A stretch of DNA of 5,667 nucleotides from a bacterium CG2_30_54_10 (lineage in GTDB: Bacteria > Muiribacteriota > Ozemobacteria > Ozemobacterales > Ozemobacteraceae), in assembly GCA_001872985.1 (NCBI GenBank), contig MNYA01000233.1:1-5667 (forward strand). Direction: 5' to 3'. Shown in pieces: positions 4,546 to 5,667 of this stretch. Positions within the stretch are counted from its first letter, which is position 1. Every line of letters starts with the position of its first letter. The notes under the pieces were generated by a model. It worked only from the letters and a program-made list of their open reading frames with translations. It searched no databases and was not told the DNA's origin. A program made the translations under genes and the position numbers.

Positions 4546-5667
4546 ACTGCACTGAATTCCGAGACAAACTTGGCGATCCGACGACCCTCAACGCGGTCGA
4601 AACCGACCACGATGCCATGCTGCATGTCGCCGGATGCAAAGCCTGTCGTTCCCGCCTGGACTACGAGAAACAACTTGCAGATGGATTCTCCCAGATAGGG
4701 AATCGGCAGCCGCCAGTCGCTCTCGCCGATCGTGTCATCGCAATCCCAGCCGCCGAGCGCAGAAATGCAGGGAGCTCGAGTTACTTGGATGCTTTTCTGC
4801 GAAAGTATTGGTTGCATACCTCTCTGGCAACAGGCTTTGCAGTGCTGTTCCTCGGAGTTTCGGTCAGCTTTTTGTTTTCCCCTTCAAACGATCTTTCCGA
4901 GAGGGAAAAGAAGGCTACACCCCCGCGGATTTCCCTACCCCGGAACCAGTTTGCAGCCGCTCCATCAACCGAAACCGGCAAAACCTCCACCTCAGGCGGA
5001 GAAGGGAACCAGGCTCCTGCCCCGAATTCATCCGCAGCGCCGGATGCAAATTCATCTACAGACGGAGGCGCAGCTCACGGAGGCGCAGCTCCGGCTGTGA
5101 CCTCAGCTTTTTCGCCCCAGGAGCCGAATGGCGCGGTCGCTGAAAAAACCGGGGAAACCAGTGCCACAACCGTTTTTATGTTGGCCAGGGCTGACGGCGC
5201 AGCAAAAGAAAAACAGGTTTCTTCTGAGGAGCTGATCGCTCCCCGACCAATTGCCTATGAAGCGCCGGTTGATTCCAAGCTGGTTCCGCCTCCGCCTTCG
5301 GCGCCATCTCCAGCAGATGACCGCCGTCCGCAGTCCGACCTGGCCCTCGATTCCGCCCAGGTTCCCCTCGCCCCTTCCGAGATCGCCGCTTTCGCCCCTG
5401 GCGCGGAAGGAAACGCTCATTTCGTCCGCGGCGAGCCACTCAACGACGAAGCTGAAGATGAGGCTCCTCCCCTGCAACTGGCAAAGTCCAAAACCCCGGC
5501 CACCAAGGAAATTAGGGCAAGGTTGTCCCCAATCAAAGCCAAGGTCAGGGGCAAAAGCAAGGCCAAGGACAAGTTCAATAGCGAGGCCGAGAGCGAGGCC
5601 AAGAGCGAGGCCAAGAGGGAGGCCAGAAGGGATGTCAAGGGCGAAGCCGGGGCGCTCGACCCGTTCG
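4542..5667 (+). CDS. zinc-finger anti-sigma factor, membrane anchored, 3' truncated by window
   Basis: An open frame runs from the ATG at 4542 to the window end (375 codons, no stop), so the C terminus is missing. The start overlaps the sigma factor stop (ATGA) and GAGG sits at 4534-4537, implying translational coupling. The N terminus has C3 and the H28-x3-C32-x2-C35 motif of zinc-binding anti-sigma domains, which grip the ECF sigma factor in the cytoplasm. One hydrophobic segment at about residues 93-112 should cross the membrane. The remaining 260 residues, predicted extracytoplasmic, are low-complexity and rich in Pro, Ala, Ser, Gly, Glu and Lys, with no enzyme or carbohydrate-binding fold seen. 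Near the end is a charged four-residue repeat (about 331-370) of SEAK type. It probably holds the sigma factor until an envelope or redox signal. The unusually long outer part could be a spacer reaching the cell wall; that is inference. Confidence 0.88.
   Translation, partial: MNCTEFRDKLGDPTTLNAVETDHDAMLHVAGCKACRSRLDYEKQLADGFSQIGNRQPPVALADRVIAIPAAERRNAGSSSYLDAFLRKYWLHTSLATGFAVLFLGVSVSFLFSPSNDLSEREKKATPPRISLPRNQFAAAPSTETGKTSTSGGEGNQAPAPNSSAAPDANSSTDGGAAHGGAAPAVTSAFSPQEPNGAVAEKTGETSATTVFMLARADGAAKEKQVSSEELIAPRPIAYEAPVDSKLVPPPPSAPSPADDRRPQSDLALDSAQVPLAPSEIAAFAPGAEGNAHFVRGEPLNDEAEDEAPPLQLAKSKTPATKEIRARLSPIKAKVRGKSKAKDKFNSEAESEAKSEAKREARRDVKGEAGALDPF
5062..5091 (+). repeat. 15-bp exact tandem duplication
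   Basis: The 15-base unit ACGGAGGCGCAGCTC occurs twice in a row (5062-5076 and 5077-5091) within the anti-sigma gene. It encodes the doubled GGAA stretch (GGAAHGGAAP) in the low-complexity region. Being in frame, it looks like a recent slippage event that adds five residues without harm. Confidence 0.85.
5532..5651 (+). repeat. 12-bp degenerate tandem repeat, about ten units, in frame
   Basis: Ten consecutive 12-base units encode IKAK, VRGK, SKAK, DKFN, SEAE, SEAK, SEAK, REAR, RDVK and GEAG. The central units at 5592-5603 and 5604-5615 are identical (AGCGAGGCCAAG) and the flanking units diverge gradually. This pattern fits expansion by slippage from the middle. The product is a strongly charged four-residue periodic tract, likely a solvent-exposed helix. 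Confidence 0.75.

Noticed and set aside
4634..5143. Plus-strand open frames inside the anti-sigma gene (also 4732-5100)
   Set aside because: Arg/Ser-rich out-of-frame readings of the anti-sigma gene; the frame from 4542 has the ATGA coupling, zinc motif and membrane segment.
5103..5638. Minus-strand open frames, one with Leu-Ala-Ser repeats
   Set aside because: The apparent hydrophobic repeat is the reverse reading of the 12-bp coding repeat in the anti-sigma gene.

Overview
The window shows four plus-strand genes in two pairs, plus two repeat-rich intergenic regions. Base composition is moderately GC-rich. A membrane-anchored zinc-finger anti-sigma factor points to a bacterium, and an FHA-GAF-GGDEF cyclase and palindromic intergenic repeats fit one with complex signalling, perhaps an environmental diderm (deltaproteobacterial-like or a candidate phylum). 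The sequence does not allow a firm taxonomic call.

Layout. Positions 1-383 hold no convincing gene. A cluster of GC-rich hairpins (14-161) is followed by a 15-bp palindrome (184-198), a candidate extended -10 promoter (261-289) and an 11-bp-periodic leader (324-367) ahead of the first gene. Positions 384-1916 encode a diguanylate cyclase with FHA, GAF and GGDEF domains. Twelve bases later, 1929-3593 encodes a largely uncharacterised protein with a helical N-terminal half, a long coiled coil and a C-terminal domain resembling DUF2325. The two are probably co-transcribed. Positions 3594-3975 are a nest of inverted repeats. They begin with an exact second copy of a 32-bp sequence also present at 14-45, so the same direct repeat flanks the cyclase/DUF2325 pair.

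Positions 3976-4545 encode an ECF-type sigma factor. Its stop overlaps, in an ATGA arrangement, the start of a zinc-finger anti-sigma factor (4542 onward) that is still open at the window end. That last gene has an N-terminal Hx3Cx2C motif, one membrane segment, a long Pro/Ala/Ser-rich region and a charged four-residue repeat encoded by a 12-bp degenerate tandem repeat.

Working model (inference). The first pair makes c-di-GMP in response to a GAF ligand and/or FHA-bound phosphoprotein, with the coiled-coil protein as possible partner or scaffold. The second pair is a sigma/anti-sigma switch in which the membrane-bound anti-sigma holds the sigma factor until an extracytoplasmic or redox signal releases it. 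Nothing in the window directly connects the two pairs.
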